DNA of 7,003 nucleotides, from the NCBI GenBank assembly GCA_964617695.1, contig CAZTYW010000083.1, forward strand, positions 1-7,003, in the 5' to 3' direction. The notes beneath the pieces are model-generated. The model saw only the letters and a list, made by a program, of their open reading frames with translations. It ran no database searches and was not told where the DNA came from. Source of the stretch: CAZTYW01 sp964617695 (GTDB lineage Bacteria; Chloroflexota; Dehalococcoidia; UBA2247; RBG-13-53-26). Positions 1 to 6,455 of the stretch are shown one piece after another. How positions within the stretch are numbered: the stretch's first letter is position 1; every line of letters starts with the position of its first letter. Both the position numbers and the translations under genes were made by a program.

Positions 1-23
1 CGGGGACGCCTTCGGCGTCCCCG
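1..23 (-). terminator. Probable terminator hairpin after the thiolase gene
   Basis: A perfect inverted repeat has 10-bp arms (CGGGGACGCC / GGCGTCCCCG) around a 3-base loop. It lies 34 bases beyond the thiolase stop codon on the minus strand. A very stable GC stem just after the last gene of a unit fits a Rho-independent terminator. The T-tract would lie outside the window, so its presence cannot be checked. On the plus strand the stem is followed by CTAGCAAG, which is not a T-tract, so termination in that direction is not supported. Confidence 0.55.
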
Positions 24-57
24 CTAGCAAGGCGTGTGCGTCACAAGACACGGAGAA

Positions 58-1227
58 CTAGACCCCGACGATACAGACGCTGACCACGGGCGCGTAGGGC
101 TCGTTGCCCATGTTGTGGGCAATGGCCAGCTTCGGGTCCTTGATCTGGCGCTCCCCGGCCCTGCCCTGGAACTGGAGCCAGGGTTCATACAGCATCCTGA
201 TCCCGGAAGCACCGATGGGGTGGCCAAAACACTTCAGCCCTCCATCAGGCTGCACCGGCAGCTCACCGGTCAGCTCAAACGTGCCGGCGTCAATATCTTC
301 CTTAACCTTCCCCCTCGGGCTGAACTGGAGGTCCTCCATGGTGACGGCCTCGGTGATGGAGAAACAGTCATGCACCTCGGCCATACTTATCTCCTGCCGG
401 GGATTGGTGATGCCGGCTTCTTTGTAGGCAGCTATACCGGCACGGTAGGCCTCCTCAACGTGCGTGTAGTCAAAGTCGCTGAGCAGCCTGCCCGTGGTGG
501 GGCTGGCGCATATCTGAAGAGCCTTGACATAAACAGGCCTGTTGGGGAAGTCCTTTACCATATCGGCACGCACGATGACGGCCGCAGCACCACCATCCGA
601 GACGCCGCAGCAATCGAACAGGCCGAGAGGCCAGGCAATGATGGGAGCATTCAGCACCTGCTCCAGGGTTATCTTCCTACGAAGGTGTGCTTTGGGATTC
701 ATGGAGCCGTTCTGGTGGCTCTTCACCGAGATCTTGGCCAGCATGGTCTTGCCCTCCTCGGGGCTGAGTCCATACCGGTGGAAGTACCGCGTGGCCACCA
801 TGGCAAACACCCCGGGCATGCTCGACTGGTAGTGAGTGTTGGTGCGGTTCTCCATGCCCGGCAGGCCGCTGGCACCCTCGTCCTTCAGCTTCTCGTAGCC
901 GACGGCCAGGCAGATATCGTATATGCCGGCCGCCACTGCATAGGAGGCACCCCTTACCGCCTCGTGACCGGAGCCACAGGCGTTCTCGACTCTGGTAATC
1001 GGTATGTACTGTGACCGCAGCGCCTCGCTCACCGTCCGGCCACCGGTACCACTGAAGAGGGTGCCGCCCCAGGCAGCCTGAATATCCTTCATCTCGATAC
1101 CAGCGTCGTTCAAGGCCTCATTCGTCGCGTCCACAATGAGGTCTGTGGGCCCCTTGTCCCACAGCTCCCCGAACTGTGTACAGCCCATGCCTACGATAGC
1201 AACCTTATCCTTAATGCTCCCTGGCAT
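58..1227 (-). CDS. SCPx-type thiolase (acetyl-CoA acetyltransferase / lipid-transfer-protein-like)
   Basis: A 389-residue protein of the thiolase superfamily, of the SCP2/SCPx and archaeal-thiolase type rather than the classical FadA/PhaA type. The nucleophilic cysteine is C84 in VENACGSG. H286-D-C288-F is the HDCF motif that replaces the classical NEAF; in studied SCP2-thiolases its cysteine acts as acid/base. H336 lies in GHPIGASG. DCCGVSDGG at 205-213 is also typical. Length matches a full single-domain thiolase without a fused sterol-carrier domain. The family makes or cleaves C-C bonds of CoA thioesters in the cytoplasm, and several members work only with a DUF35 partner. The gene directly upstream encodes such a domain 12 bases away, so the two are very probably co-translated and may form a complex. 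AAGGAGG six bases before the ATG supports the start. The C-terminal loop reads NMGNEPYAP instead of the usual NxGG, a small departure that could affect substrate binding. Direction (condensation or cleavage) and substrate are unknown. Confidence 0.95.
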   Translation of the reverse strand: MPGSIKDKVAIVGMGCTQFGELWDKGPTDLIVDATNEALNDAGIEMKDIQAAWGGTLFSGTGGRTVSEALRSQYIPITRVENACGSGHEAVRGASYAVAAGIYDICLAVGYEKLKDEGASGLPGMENRTNTHYQSSMPGVFAMVATRYFHRYGLSPEEGKTMLAKISVKSHQNGSMNPKAHLRRKITLEQVLNAPIIAWPLGLFDCCGVSDGGAAAVIVRADMVKDFPNRPVYVKALQICASPTTGRLLSDFDYTHVEEAYRAGIAAYKEAGITNPRQEISMAEVHDCFSITEAVTMEDLQFSPRGKVKEDIDAGTFELTGELPVQPDGGLKCFGHPIGASGIRMLYEPWLQFQGRAGERQIKDPKLAIAHNMGNEPYAPVVSVCIVGV

Positions 1228-1239
1228 CTCTTTCCTCCT

Positions 1240-2685
1240 TTACCTTACTGGTCGAGCCTTCCAGAAGTAGTTGGTGAGGCCTCGGTCGTGCTGTAACTTC
1301 CTGAAGGTCATCTCGACGGGCATGCCGACCTCCACCTTGGCCGGGTCCCGATCGGTGAGGTCAAAGAACGCCCTTCCCCCACCTTCAAACTCAATCAGCA
1401 CCACGGAAGCCGGCGGATCGATGACCGCAGCCAGATTGTCCTGGGTGTAGCTGAACACGGTTGCCTTCCTCCCGGCGAAGGGATAGTCTTCAAAGTCGTC
1501 CTGGGCCTGGCAAGCACCACAGACCCGGATAGGTCCGGTGGTGGCGGCGCCGTTGTCGTACTGCGGGGTACCGCAGCGCCTGCACTTGATCCCCCACAGA
1601 CCCAGCAACTGCTTCCTCTCGCGCCAGTTGGCCGACATACGGATGTGCTGCTTGTCGGGCCGCCTCGCCGCCTCCTGAGGGACTAACTCACGCCAGCGCA
1701 GGTAATCATTGTAGTTGGCCATCACCCTCTTTGACTCGAGGTTTTTCTTGATGCCGCGCCGCTCTCCCAGCTTCTTTATGGCATCCGTTACCCGGAACAC
1801 AAACGCGTCGGCTCCATCGCCTGTACCAACAAAGAGTATGGTATCCCCAGGTTTGGCGTCCTCCAGTGCGCTCACCAACATCATGGGAGCCATTGCAGAC
1901 CCGGCGATGCCAACGTTCAGGAAGAGGGCAAAGGGGTCCTGTACCTGGGTAGGCTCGAATCCCGCCGCGGCCACCGCCCTCCCGTGCCTGCGAGCATCGG
2001 GAGGTGGATCGAAGACTACCTTGGTGATGTCTTTTGGAGTAAGGCCGCATTTCTTGAGCACGGCAGCCATTACCTCAGGTACGGTCTTTGAATAGCCCTC
2101 GTCCATCACCATGCGGTCCTCCCACGAGCGCAAGAAGGTGTCATCGTAGGACCGCCAAATGCCTACAAGCTCGTCTGCCACGGAATACATGCCCAGGAGC
2201 TCTGCAATGACATCCTGGTTGCCGACCAGCAGTGCAGCACCACCATCTCCGACCTGCTGCTCCAGCATGCCCGCGGGGGCCCCGACGCGCAGGTCAGACG
2301 CAGTCACCAGGATGCTGTCGGCACTGCCAGCCCTCACGCTGTCCAGAGCCAGGGCCAGAGCAGTGGCCCCTGATCGCACCGAGGTATTGATGTCGGCGGT
2401 GCGGACGTCCCGGCGCAGATTGAGAGGCCAGACCATCACGGCAGAGCACTGCTTCTCCTTGTAGGGGGAAGAGGAGGTAGCAAAGAAGAGTCCATCGACC
2501 TTCTGCGAGTCCAGACCAGTCAAGCAGTCCATGCCCGCTTCCACAGCCATGGTCACGCTGTCCTCGTCATAGTAGGCGACCGCCCTTTCGCCGGGCATGG
2601 CAAAGCCACCCCACGCCTTAACGCAGTCCTCTCGGTTCAGCCGATGCCACGGGATATAGGCACCATACGATGTTATTCCTACCAT
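1240..2685 (-). CDS. HMG-CoA-synthase-like protein fused to a zinc-ribbon/OB-fold (DUF35) domain
   Basis: A 481-residue two-domain protein (numbered from the ATG at 2685). Residues 1 to about 325 have the HMG-CoA synthase (thiolase-fold) layout: MVGITSYGAYIPWHR at the start, the E41 region (DEDSVTMAVEAG) matching the synthase glutamate motif, and VGTGDGADAFVFRVTD near the end of the domain. Residues about 345-481 match the DUF35 family: a rubredoxin-like zinc ribbon with C368-x2-C371 and C389-x2-C392, then an OB-fold that in relatives contacts acyl-CoA. The position where HMGCS carries its nucleophilic cysteine appears to be V103 (NTSVRSGATAL), and the histidine of the FHQP-type motif is D226 (FDPPPD). 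Canonical HMG-CoA synthesis is therefore doubtful. The domain may bind acyl-CoA, act as a scaffold, or use another chemistry. It is the first gene of a two-gene unit with the thiolase. Separate HMGCS, DUF35 and thiolase proteins form a substrate-channelling complex in archaea. The start at 2685 is preferred over an in-frame ATG at 2691 because of Shine-Dalgarno spacing. Confidence 0.92.
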   Translation of the reverse strand: MVGITSYGAYIPWHRLNREDCVKAWGGFAMPGERAVAYYDEDSVTMAVEAGMDCLTGLDSQKVDGLFFATSSSPYKEKQCSAVMVWPLNLRRDVRTADINTSVRSGATALALALDSVRAGSADSILVTASDLRVGAPAGMLEQQVGDGGAALLVGNQDVIAELLGMYSVADELVGIWRSYDDTFLRSWEDRMVMDEGYSKTVPEVMAAVLKKCGLTPKDITKVVFDPPPDARRHGRAVAAAGFEPTQVQDPFALFLNVGIAGSAMAPMMLVSALEDAKPGDTILFVGTGDGADAFVFRVTDAIKKLGERRGIKKNLESKRVMANYNDYLRWRELVPQEAARRPDKQHIRMSANWRERKQLLGLWGIKCRRCGTPQYDNGAATTGPIRVCGACQAQDDFEDYPFAGRKATVFSYTQDNLAAVIDPPASVVLIEFEGGGRAFFDLTDRDPAKVEVGMPVEMTFRKLQHDRGLTNYFWKARPVR

Positions 2686-2691
2686 AGCCAT

Positions 2692-2697
2692 CTCCTA
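2692..2697 (-). promoter_or_regulatory. Shine-Dalgarno that decides the start of the HMGCS/DUF35 gene
   Basis: The minus strand reads TAGGAG directly followed by ATGGCTATGGTAGG. AGGAG touches the first ATG (2691-2689), leaving no spacer, but lies six bases from the second in-frame ATG (2685-2683), which is the normal distance. The second ATG also gives MVGITSYGAYIP, the usual beginning of HMGCS-like proteins. I therefore place the start at 2685. The alternative adds only Met-Ala. Confidence 0.7.
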
Positions 2698-2729
2698 TTC
2701 TCTAAATTGTTGTCGATGGGGAACCGCGC

Positions 2730-2739
2730 GCGTATACGC
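2730..2739. promoter_or_regulatory. Candidate operator: perfect 10-bp palindrome at the predicted transcription start
   Basis: GCGTATACGC is a perfect palindrome. It lies just downstream of the predicted -10 element of the HMGCS/DUF35-thiolase promoter, about where transcription should begin, a common place for a repressor site. A closely similar string (TGGCGGTATACG versus TGGCGTATACG, read on the minus strand) occurs upstream of the first oxidoreductase gene. No regulator gene lies in the window, so the binding protein is unknown. Confidence 0.3.
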
Positions 2740-2747
2740 CAATCATA

Positions 2748-2777
2748 GTTTTACCATTTATTCGTGAAGAGTGTCAA
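2748..2777 (-). promoter_or_regulatory. Predicted sigma70-type promoter of the HMGCS/DUF35-thiolase unit
   Basis: On the minus strand a perfect -35 box TTGACA (2777-2772) is followed after 18 bp by TAAAAC (2753-2748), four of six matches to TATAAT. TGG lies immediately before it and resembles an extended -10 element. The predicted start is near 2741, giving a leader of about 55 bases to the chosen ATG. It lies downstream of the terminator at 2860-2891, as a separate unit requires. The same TTGACA-15 bp-TGGTAA arrangement occurs at 6962-6988, which strengthens both calls. A TATGAT follows at 2747-2742 but is 24 bp from TTGACA and is less likely to be the -10 box. Confidence 0.6.
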
Positions 2778-2830
2778 TTTCGGCAGCCTTGTGAAAACGA
2801 CTGAGCAAGTAGCCGGCCCACTCGGTGGAG

Positions 2831-2840
2831 GGCCCGGGCC
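2831..2840. repeat. Short GC palindrome in the intergenic control region
   Basis: GGCCCGGGCC is a perfect 10-bp palindrome between the terminator (2860-2891) and the -35 box (2772-2777). A second 5-bp arm pair (GGCCC at 2816-2820 with GGGCC at 2830-2834) overlaps it. It could be a second weak hairpin or simply GC-rich background. No function can be assigned. Confidence 0.3.
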
Positions 2841-2859
2841 GCAGCCATATCGGCGTCGC

Positions 2860-2891
2860 AAAAGCAGGTCGGGGCTTCAGCCCCGACCTGC
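2860..2891 (-). terminator. Rho-independent terminator after the oxidoreductase pair
   Basis: On the minus strand a perfect 12-bp stem (GCAGGTCGGGGC / GCCCCGACCTGC) closes a four-base TGAA loop and is followed at once by TTTT. It starts 24 bases after the stop codon of the second oxidoreductase. The long GC stem with a short T-run is a convincing, if T-poor, intrinsic terminator. It separates the oxidoreductase unit from the HMGCS/DUF35-thiolase unit. Confidence 0.75.
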
Positions 2892-2915
2892 CGCAATGTC
2901 CTGGAACAGCCTGGA

Positions 2916-4595
2916 CTAGTCTTTGAGATATGTGTCCACGTACCTCGTCACAAACTCGGGTATCTGCCACCACTTCTTCACGCCCATGTCCTCGGCTATC
3001 GCATTGCTGGCGATGTACGACGGGCCACCGGTGACCATAGCGCCGGGATATGTCGACGCCCCGCAGACATAAAGACCCTGGATCGGCGTCCTGGTAGTGG
3101 AGCAGGAATCGTCCGGCCGGTAGAAGCCCATCTGGAGAGCATTGTAGTCGCCGTGCTTAATGGCACCCTGCACCATGCACGGTATCCTCCTCTCGATGTC
3201 AACCGGCGATTCGCTGGTCCTGGCAATTATGTCGCTTCGGGAGAAGCCCTTCAGATAGCTGAACCAGAGGTCGATCACTTTGTCTTCAATCTCTGTCTTC
3301 CTCTTCTCCCAGTTTGCCGGGTCGCCATCAAGTGCGTAGGGGGCAGCAAACTGGAACTTGGACACCTGTCTGCCCGGTATGTCCACCAGGGTTGGGTCAT
3401 ACAGGGTCTCACACGTAGCGTATCCCCCTATTCGATTCAGCTTGCCGCTTTTGGCATCCACGAAGAACTGCATCACTTCATCTTCGTTCTCAAAGCCCAT
3501 GATGTTCATGAAGGACTCGTTGATCCTGGGGTTGTCCACCACATCGTATTCCAGGGGCTTCTCGGTTACGATGTGCAGGCTCCACAGGCTCCACTTGTCC
3601 CACTTCCAGGTCTTGGAGCGCTCGGCCAGATTGACGGGAATCTTCTCCTCTCCAACCAGCTTGATGAAGGTGGTGTTCGGATCAAGAGTGGAGGCCACAG
3701 CCTTGGCCTTGACAACCGTGCCGTCCCACAGCGTCACACCGCTCACCTTGCCGCCATCAACGTTGATCTTCTCAACTTCGGCATTCTCAAGCACCATACT
3801 GCCGTTCTGGACGATCTCCTTGCCGAAGATGCCCGCCAGCTTGTGGGAGCCGCCGTAGCACTGCTGCTTGTTCATGGCCCGGGTTATCATCAGAGGGAAA
3901 AGGAAGGCCAGACCTGTCTCCGTGGGATCGAGTCCCCACATGCAGGCGATGTAGAGGAAGATCGCCCTCACCTTCGGGTCTTTGAAGGTCTCGGTGACGA
4001 CCTCGTAAGGTGTTTTCTCCATCATCTCCATGAGTTCCTGGCCGAGCTTCGTCCTCTGCATCTTCATGGCCAACTCCACCGCAGGCAGTGGCGGCGCGTA
4101 GGTTCCGGGGGCGAGTAGCTCGTCCATCATCCGGTCAAGGACCCTTATCCAGTCGCGGAACTTGGCGGCGTCATCCCTGGACCACTTCACCAGGGAGTCA
4201 AAGGTATCTTCCACCATGCGGCTCAGGAGTATTGACCTCTTGTCCTTGAAGATCATTCCCGTCTGGGCATTAGGGCAGATCCACAGCAGTCCTCTCTTCT
4301 CAAACTCGAAGTCCTTGAAGGCCGGCATGTATTCGACCATCATGTGGTAAATGGCATGGGTATTGGCATAGTGGCACGGATAGAGGATCTCCTCTGTGGC
4401 CAGACCACCGCCGATCTCCCCCCTCCTCTCCAGCAGGATAACGTTAAGTCCCGCCTTTGCCAGGTAGGCTGCCGCCATCAACCCATTCGGCCCCCCGCCG
4501 ATCACAGCCACGTCGCACTCGAGCTGGTTGGGCATCACCGGGTGAACTATGGTGCCGTAGTCGCCCTCGTTCCTGTATGGGAACCGCGTTGTCAT
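2916..4595 (-). CDS. FAD-dependent oxidoreductase, phytoene-desaturase-like (second of a tandem pair)
   Basis: A 559-residue flavoprotein of the phytoene dehydrogenase-related (CrtI/PYROXD2-like) group. After a 26-residue lead comes the dinucleotide-binding Rossmann unit: beta strand DVAVI, G33-x-G35-x-x-G38 (GGGPNG), and the ribose-binding acidic residue E56 (LLER), followed by GEIGGGLATEE. The C-terminal FAD-binding motif is preserved: TRTPIQGLYVCGASTYPGA with GGPSYIASNAIAEDMG at 501-538. Family members desaturate, isomerise or oxidise C-C bonds of hydrophobic substrates such as carotenoid precursors, often at the membrane. No signal peptide or obvious transmembrane helix is seen. AAGGAGG seven bases before the ATG supports the start. 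The gene follows a paralog by 51 bases and is followed by a terminator, so it is the last gene of its unit. Both paralogs carry a WW pair near the C-terminus (W542-W543 here). No crtB or other carotenoid gene is adjacent, so a carotenoid role is not supported; the substrate is unknown. Confidence 0.93.
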   Translation of the reverse strand: MTTRFPYRNEGDYGTIVHPVMPNQLECDVAVIGGGPNGLMAAAYLAKAGLNVILLERRGEIGGGLATEEILYPCHYANTHAIYHMMVEYMPAFKDFEFEKRGLLWICPNAQTGMIFKDKRSILLSRMVEDTFDSLVKWSRDDAAKFRDWIRVLDRMMDELLAPGTYAPPLPAVELAMKMQRTKLGQELMEMMEKTPYEVVTETFKDPKVRAIFLYIACMWGLDPTETGLAFLFPLMITRAMNKQQCYGGSHKLAGIFGKEIVQNGSMVLENAEVEKINVDGGKVSGVTLWDGTVVKAKAVASTLDPNTTFIKLVGEEKIPVNLAERSKTWKWDKWSLWSLHIVTEKPLEYDVVDNPRINESFMNIMGFENEDEVMQFFVDAKSGKLNRIGGYATCETLYDPTLVDIPGRQVSKFQFAAPYALDGDPANWEKRKTEIEDKVIDLWFSYLKGFSRSDIIARTSESPVDIERRIPCMVQGAIKHGDYNALQMGFYRPDDSCSTTRTPIQGLYVCGASTYPGAMVTGGPSYIASNAIAEDMGVKKWWQIPEFVTRYVDTYLKD

Positions 4596-4646
4596 CAGAT
4601 TGCCTCCTTCTCCGAAATCTGCCGGGTAGCCACCATGTTCAGGCCC

Positions 4647-6356
4647 TTAGACCTCATGGGTCACCACCTCTCGTTCAGAGACGTAGTACGGTGCGGGATA
4701 CCACCACCCGCCCGGCTTCAGATCCAGGTCCTCAATCAGGATATGCATCAGGTTGTACGGCACAGCCATCAGCGCCAGGCCTCCGGGATAGGAGGTCTGG
4801 TTCACCAGGTAAAGCTTGTGGATGGGAGTCCTGTACCTGCCGCACTCCGGCACCGGCCTCCTGTCGTACCACTGGTCTTCGCACGGCCTTATTCCCTCCC
4901 AGTTGCCGCCGACGAAGCCCATGTTCCGGAAGGAGGAATCCAGCGGCGACATGGGGAACTTGGCCACAATGTTGTCATCCCCCATATTCGTGCAGTACTC
5001 GCGGTACATGCTGAGCATGGCGTCGACCATTTCGTCCGAGTGCTTGTTGTAGTTCTCGATGCCATCAACGAAGTACTCGGGAACCGGCACAGGGAAGAAG
5101 TTGTAGATCACATGATAGCCCGGGGGACACCTGGTCGGGTCATAGACGCTGGAGCGCACCGTACGCATAACGATCTCGTCCTTCCCGTACACGGGGAACC
5201 TGCACTCCGCGTCAACGGCGTTCCTGTGGTTTGTCAGCACATCCAGTCGCTCAATGGGGAAGACGCACCCCAGGGACGGATACTTGTCGATGAACTCTCC
5301 CGCCTTGCCCTTGAACCGTGGCAGTTCCTTGACGACCAGGTCCAGCTTGAACAGGCTGCCTCCGTTGAGGTTGATATCCTTCACCTTCTGATAGAAGTCC
5401 CTGTCCAGGTGCTTCCTGTCTACCAGCTTCAGGAACGTGTCTTTGACATGGGCATCACTGATGACGGCCTTGTCAGCCCAGATCACCTTGTTTGCCGGAG
5501 GGGCTGTGTCGGCCAGTCTGACGCCCTTGGCCTCACCATTCTCCACGATGATCTCTTCCACCCTGGAGTTGGTGAGCACGGTAGCCCCGTGCGCCAGGGC
5601 GCACCGCATAGTAGCATGGGCATATGAATGCATCCCGCCCAGGAATACGCCGGAGGCGTACATTATGAGGAAGGTGATAGCAGCGCCGACGATCCCCATG
5701 CCCTTGGACATGTAGCCAGGGCCGCTGTCCCAGGAGGCGTCGCAGATGCCTACCTTCTGGGCGTCTGTACTGCACAGTATGTCGGATATGTCCAGGGTTG
5801 ACATCTCCAGCCAGCTATCGTCGTAGATATCGCCGAGGAGCGGCACCTTCTTGATTGCCTTGACCCAGGGCAGGTCCTTCGGCTCGCGGCTGTAGCCTTC
5901 TGGCAGGGGCGGGGTCCAGTATATGGACCTGAGGAACTCCTTGCACTCCGGCGAGTCCAGAATTGAGTAGATAGCCTCCGTCTGGGCTGCGATATCCTCG
6001 CCCCACATGAGCATGGACTCTCTGACAGGCTGCTTGTTCCACCGACCGCCCGCGGTGACCCGCTGACAGTCACCGGTTACCGCGGTGCCCCATACGTCGC
6101 ACGGGACCATCCTCAGTCCATACTTGTGCAGCTCCAACTGCTCCCAGGCGGGCGACGCCCCGGCATAGTTGTAGGCGGCATGTGGCTCAATCCTGAAACC
6201 AGGGATGGGCTCGATGGTCTCACAGCCGCCGCCGGTCTCCAACCGCGCCTCGACAACGCACACCTTGACGCCACACTTTGCCAGGTAAGCGGCTATGCCG
6301 AGGCCGTTCGGGCCGCCGCCGATGACGACGACATCGTACCTTTGTTCCGTACTCAT
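4647..6356 (-). CDS. FAD-dependent oxidoreductase, phytoene-desaturase-like (first of a tandem pair)
   Basis: A 569-residue flavoprotein of the same broad family as its downstream neighbour. YDVVVIGGGPNGL at the N-terminus gives G13-x-G15-x-x-G18, with E36 (VVEAR) as the likely ribose-binding residue and TGGGCET just after. The middle contains GGMHSYAHATMRCALAHGA (240-258), matching the region of the family where a second FAD-contacting segment usually precedes a strand reading 'hGatVltnsrV'. The C-terminal part aligns with the neighbour (YRTPIHKLYLVNQTSYPGG, 508-526, and WW at 551-552). However, the CG of the usual LYxCG motif is VN, and the following glycine-rich stretch is ALMAVPYNLMH, so FAD or substrate contacts probably differ. 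AAGGAGG five bases before the ATG supports the start. It is the first gene of a two-gene unit. The paralogs are divergent outside the motifs, so they may have different substrates or form a heteromer. No membrane helix or export signal is evident. Confidence 0.93.
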   Translation of the reverse strand: MSTEQRYDVVVIGGGPNGLGIAAYLAKCGVKVCVVEARLETGGGCETIEPIPGFRIEPHAAYNYAGASPAWEQLELHKYGLRMVPCDVWGTAVTGDCQRVTAGGRWNKQPVRESMLMWGEDIAAQTEAIYSILDSPECKEFLRSIYWTPPLPEGYSREPKDLPWVKAIKKVPLLGDIYDDSWLEMSTLDISDILCSTDAQKVGICDASWDSGPGYMSKGMGIVGAAITFLIMYASGVFLGGMHSYAHATMRCALAHGATVLTNSRVEEIIVENGEAKGVRLADTAPPANKVIWADKAVISDAHVKDTFLKLVDRKHLDRDFYQKVKDINLNGGSLFKLDLVVKELPRFKGKAGEFIDKYPSLGCVFPIERLDVLTNHRNAVDAECRFPVYGKDEIVMRTVRSSVYDPTRCPPGYHVIYNFFPVPVPEYFVDGIENYNKHSDEMVDAMLSMYREYCTNMGDDNIVAKFPMSPLDSSFRNMGFVGGNWEGIRPCEDQWYDRRPVPECGRYRTPIHKLYLVNQTSYPGGLALMAVPYNLMHILIEDLDLKPGGWWYPAPYYVSEREVVTHEV

Positions 6357-6392
6357 ATGTGCCTCCTTCTACAAGATAGTGGGACAGCCAAC

Positions 6393-6408
6393 GTGACTGA
6401 ACGGTCAC
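6393..6408. promoter_or_regulatory. Candidate operator: GTGAC-N6-GTCAC dyad
   Basis: GTGACTGAACGGTCAC has perfect 5-bp inverted arms separated by six bases. It lies 37 bases upstream of the first oxidoreductase ATG and outside its Shine-Dalgarno. Size and TGAC/GTCA half-sites resemble operators of TetR-family regulators of lipid or acyl-CoA metabolism. No such regulator gene is in the window, so the assignment is inference from sequence shape only. Confidence 0.35.
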
Positions 6409-6439
6409 TACGTCGACTTCATTGCCATAAGGCATATCT

Positions 6440-6455
6440 GGCTGCAGACTCAGCC
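6440..6455 (-). promoter_or_regulatory. Small dyad upstream of the oxidoreductase unit
   Basis: GGCTG-N6-CAGCC forms a 5-bp stem with a six-base loop. It has the same arm and spacer sizes as the dyad at 6393-6408 but a different sequence. It could be a leader hairpin or a second protein site. It sits beside GTATAC (6456-6461), which is shared with the other control region. Confidence 0.22.

Noticed and set aside
34..1014. Long plus-strand open frame opposite the thiolase
   Set aside because: It is a mirror of the strongly supported thiolase frame, has no recognisable domain and no ribosome binding site.
2758..2973. Minus-strand open frame running from the end of the second oxidoreductase into the intergenic region
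   Set aside because: It overlaps the oxidoreductase C-terminus in another frame, passes through the terminator hairpin and shows no domain.
3153..4118. Plus-strand open frame opposite the second oxidoreductase
   Set aside because: Antisense shadow of a gene with FAD motifs; no motif or ribosome binding site of its own.
4344..5627. 427-codon plus-strand open frame spanning both oxidoreductase genes in antisense
   Set aside because: It crosses the gap between two clear minus-strand genes. Its product is valine/histidine-rich with no family motif, as expected from antisense of GC-rich coding DNA.
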